Part shown: in pieces, positions 3,892 through 6,251 of the stretch
Position numbering within the stretch: the stretch's first letter is position 1
Layout: the number at the start of each line of letters is the position of its first letter
Assembly (NCBI GenBank): GCA_021815655.1
Contig: JAKAGJ010000147.1
Coordinates: forward strand, 1-6,251
Length of the DNA: 6,251 nucleotides
Source of the DNA: Deltaproteobacteria bacterium
Lineage (GTDB): Bacteria; Desulfobacterota; Desulfarculia; Desulfarculales; Desulfarculaceae
Direction of reading: 5' to 3'
Translations under genes and position numbers: made by a program
Notes under the pieces: model-generated
Seen by the model: only the letters and a program-made list of their open reading frames with translations
Databases searched by the model: none
Told to the model about the DNA's origin: nothing

Positions 3892-6251
3892 ATGCCCCAA
3901 AAAAACAATAATAACAATATGATGGCTGACGTAGGCCCGGTCAATGCCCTGTTGGCGGCCATGGCCCCGGTGCTGGGGCGCCGGGGCGGACCCCATACCA
4001 AGCAGGTGCGCAACCTGCTGGCCAAGGTGCTGCCGGTGTTGGGAGCCAAGGCCGGCGGGCTGTGCCTGTGGGAGGCTGATGGCCGCCTGATCTTCAGCCC
4101 CAGCCGGGGCTTGAGCCACGAGGCCGGCAGCCACCTGCGCCGCCTGGCCCAGTCGGCGCCGCCCCACCTCAAGCCCTGGCTGGACCGCCTGGGCTGCCAG
4201 ACCCTGGCCACCGGGGAAGGCCTGGAATCGGCCTGGCCGGCCCTCAACCGCCTGTTGGAGCTTTTGGACCCCAGCCTGGTCCGTTACCTGTGCCCTCTGG
4301 GCTGGGAGGGGGGCCACGGCCTGTTCTTCCTGGTCTGGCGCCAAGACCCGGGCTGGTCCCCGGCCCTGGTGCAGGCCTTGCGGGGCTGTTTGTCCCTGGC
4401 CCTGGACAACATCCTGCTGCAACGCCAGGCCGAGACCCACCTGGTGGACTACCAGCGCATCTTCATGAATTCCCAGGACATGGTTTATCTTTCCTCGCGG
4501 GAGGGGCGCTGGCAGCGGGTCAATCCCGCCGGGGTGCGCATGCTGGGTTTCGACAGCGAGGCCCAGCTACTGGCGGTGCCCGACTCGGCCCGCCTGGCCT
4601 ACATGCGCCCCGGCGACCGCCAGGCCTTCACCACGGCCATTGAGAAGGACGGCTTCGTCAAGGACTACGAGGTCACCTTCAAGCGCAAGAACGGCACGCC
4701 CCTGGAGGTAAGCATCACCAGCCAGGTGCGGCGTGGGCAGAACGGCGAGGTCTTGGGCTATGAGGGCATAATAAAGGACATAACCCACCGCAAATGGGGT
4801 GAGGCCCAGGCCGAGAGGCAGCGCTGGCTGGTGGAGGCCATTCTGGAGGCCATGCCCGTGGCCGTTTTCGTGGTGGACAATCAGCACCGGGTGATCCACT
4901 GGAACCGGGCCTGTAGCCAGCTTACCGGGGTGGCCAAGGCGCAAATGCTGGGCACCACCCATGTCTGGAAGGTTTTCAACCGGCCGCCGGGCATCTCCCT
5001 GGCCGACCTGGTGGTGGAGGACGACTGGCAGCGGCTCCTGCGCTTCTACAGCCAGGAACGCCTGCGCCGCTCCAGCCTCTCGCCCGATGCCTGGGAGGCG
5101 GAGTTGCGCCTGGAGGTGGGAGGCAGTCTCAAGCACTTGTTCATCATGGCCGCCGCCTTGCGCGACCCCCAGGGGGAGATGAAGGGCGCCGTGGAGGCCA
5201 TCCTGGACATGACCAGTATCAAGACCCTGGAGAGCCAGCTGGCCGAGAGCGAGTCCCTGTACCGCAGCCTGGTGGAGGCTTATCGCGAGGGCATCGCCCT
5301 GCACGACGGCCGGCGCTTCGTTTTCGCCAACCGCCCCTTCCTGGAAATGTTCGGGCTACCCAACCTGGAAATGGCCCCAGCAGACCTGCTGGAATTGATG
5401 GCTCCGGCCAGCCGGCGGGGTTATCTGCAATGGAGCCGGGACCTGGCCGGCCAAGGGGTCTCACCGCTCCTGGAAGGCCAGGGCCTAAGGGGCGAGACGG
5501 TCTTCGACCTGGAGATGAACACCGCGCCGGCCTATTACCAGGGGCGTCGGGCCATGCTTTTCACGGTGCGCGACGTAACCTACCGCAAGAGCATGGAGGA
5601 GAAGCTGATCCGCTCCGAGCGCCTGGCGGCCACGGGCAAGCTGGCCTTTGACATCGCCCACGAGGTGAACAACCCCCTGGGGGGCATCCTGACCTACGCC
5701 CACTTGCTGGCCGAGGACCTGGGGGAGGCCAGTCCGCTCTTGCCCACGGCCCAGAAGATCATCAAACTCACCGACCGCTGCAAGATCATCGTGCGCGGCC
5801 TCTTGGACTTCGCCCGCCAGGACGCCCCCGACCGCGAGGCCGTGGACCTGAACCAGCTCATGGGCGAGATGCTCTCCCTCATCGAGGGGCATATCATCAT
5901 GCGCGGGGTGGAGGTGGTCCAGAACCTGGAGGCGGGACTGCCCCTGTTCTACGGCCAGAGGGTCAAGCTGGAGCAGGTCTTTTTGAACATGGTGGTCAAC
6001 GCCGCCGAGGCCATGGAGGGCAAGGGGGTCTTGAGGCTGTCCACCAGCCTGGACCGCCAGGCCGGGCGGGTGCGCATCAGCTTCGCGGACAACGGCCCCG
6101 GCATGACCGAGGACGTGCTGCGCCATCTCTTCGAGCCCTTCTTCACCACCAAGGCCCGGGGTCGGGGCACCGGATTGGGTCTGGCCATCAGCTTCGGCAT
6201 CGTCAAGCAGCACGAGGGGGACATAGAGGTGAGCACGGCCCTGGGGCAGGG
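3892..6251 (+). CDS. Soluble multi-PAS sensor histidine kinase, 3' end cut by the window
   Basis: The reading frame stays open to the window edge, giving 786 residues of a two-component sensor kinase that autophosphorylates on His and passes the phosphate to an unseen response regulator. Residues about 30-183 look GAF-like. Three PAS domains follow at about 186-303 (ending IIKDITHRK), 313-443 and 455-567 (ending VRDVTYRKS). The H-box IAHEVNNPL carries phosphoacceptor His590. ATPase boxes are N (Asn703 in NMVVNAAEAM), G1 DNGPG (733-737), F LFEPFFTTK (746-754) and G2 GRGTGLGL (757-764). No membrane segment is visible, so it is probably cytoplasmic; the H-box resembles NtrB/AtoS-type kinases. 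ATG 3892 is chosen for GGAG at 3881-3884 and the predicted transcription start; in-frame alternatives are GTG 3859, ATG 3871 and ATG 3919/3922. The Asn-rich N-terminus (NNNNN) comes from an AT-rich patch. The signal sensed and any C-terminal receiver domain are unknown. Confidence 0.92.
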   Translation, partial: MPQKNNNNNMMADVGPVNALLAAMAPVLGRRGGPHTKQVRNLLAKVLPVLGAKAGGLCLWEADGRLIFSPSRGLSHEAGSHLRRLAQSAPPHLKPWLDRLGCQTLATGEGLESAWPALNRLLELLDPSLVRYLCPLGWEGGHGLFFLVWRQDPGWSPALVQALRGCLSLALDNILLQRQAETHLVDYQRIFMNSQDMVYLSSREGRWQRVNPAGVRMLGFDSEAQLLAVPDSARLAYMRPGDRQAFTTAIEKDGFVKDYEVTFKRKNGTPLEVSITSQVRRGQNGEVLGYEGIIKDITHRKWGEAQAERQRWLVEAILEAMPVAVFVVDNQHRVIHWNRACSQLTGVAKAQMLGTTHVWKVFNRPPGISLADLVVEDDWQRLLRFYSQERLRRSSLSPDAWEAELRLEVGGSLKHLFIMAAALRDPQGEMKGAVEAILDMTSIKTLESQLAESESLYRSLVEAYREGIALHDGRRFVFANRPFLEMFGLPNLEMAPADLLELMAPASRRGYLQWSRDLAGQGVSPLLEGQGLRGETVFDLEMNTAPAYYQGRRAMLFTVRDVTYRKSMEEKLIRSERLAATGKLAFDIAHEVNNPLGGILTYAHLLAEDLGEASPLLPTAQKIIKLTDRCKIIVRGLLDFARQDAPDREAVDLNQLMGEMLSLIEGHIIMRGVEVVQNLEAGLPLFYGQRVKLEQVFLNMVVNAAEAMEGKGVLRLSTSLDRQAGRVRISFADNGPGMTEDVLRHLFEPFFTTKARGRGTGLGLAISFGIVKQHEGDIEVSTALGQ

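Noticed and set aside
4567..5304. Long minus-strand open frames inside the kinase gene (also 5485-6213 and 3721-4440)
   Set aside because: They are antisense shadows of a gene with intact PAS, HisKA and HATPase motifs.
1..6251. CRISPR array, tRNA, rRNA, insertion sequence or attachment site
   Set aside because: No regularly spaced repeats, cloverleaf pattern, transposase motifs or terminal inverted repeats with target duplications were seen.

Overview
This 6.25-kb GC-rich window has five complete genes and one gene cut by the right edge, all on the + strand and closely packed. The GC-rich composition, the transporter type and a cytosolic PAS histidine kinase suggest a Desulfobacterota (deltaproteobacterial) or similar anaerobic bacterium. 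That placement is an inference from family knowledge, not a measured result.

Positions 1-252 contain no gene. They hold a good sigma70-type promoter (TTGACA, 17 nt, GATATT) and a predicted transcribed leader of about 180 nt with several hairpins. Near its predicted 5' end the leader carries a sequence complementary to the ribosome-binding site of the first gene.

Positions 253-3806 form one apparent operon for an energy-coupling-factor (ECF) nickel/cobalt importer. Its order is a secreted DUF4198 protein (NikK-like), the substrate-binding membrane protein CbiM/NikM, a secreted or membrane-anchored NikL-like protein, the transmembrane coupling protein CbiQ/NikQ, and the ATPase CbiO/NikO. In the proposed mechanism, ATP hydrolysis by CbiO is coupled through CbiQ to metal movement through CbiM. 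The two exported accessory proteins take the place of the small CbiN subunit of the classical cobalt system. The K-M-L-Q-O order resembles the operons that comparative genomics has assigned to nickel, so nickel is the more likely substrate, but cobalt cannot be excluded. GC-rich hairpins lie between genes 1 and 2 and between genes 3 and 4, and genes 4 and 5 overlap by one base.

Positions 3807-6251 hold a short intergenic region with its own likely promoter and an inverted repeat, then a soluble sensor histidine kinase. The kinase has an N-terminal GAF-like region, three PAS domains, and HisKA and HATPase domains, and it runs off the window inside the ATPase domain. Nothing in the sequence shows that it controls the transporter.

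The most interesting observations are the leader with its potential anti-Shine-Dalgarno helix, and the predicted histidine at the mature N-terminus of both exported accessory proteins, which parallels the Met1-His2 metal site of CbiM/NikM.
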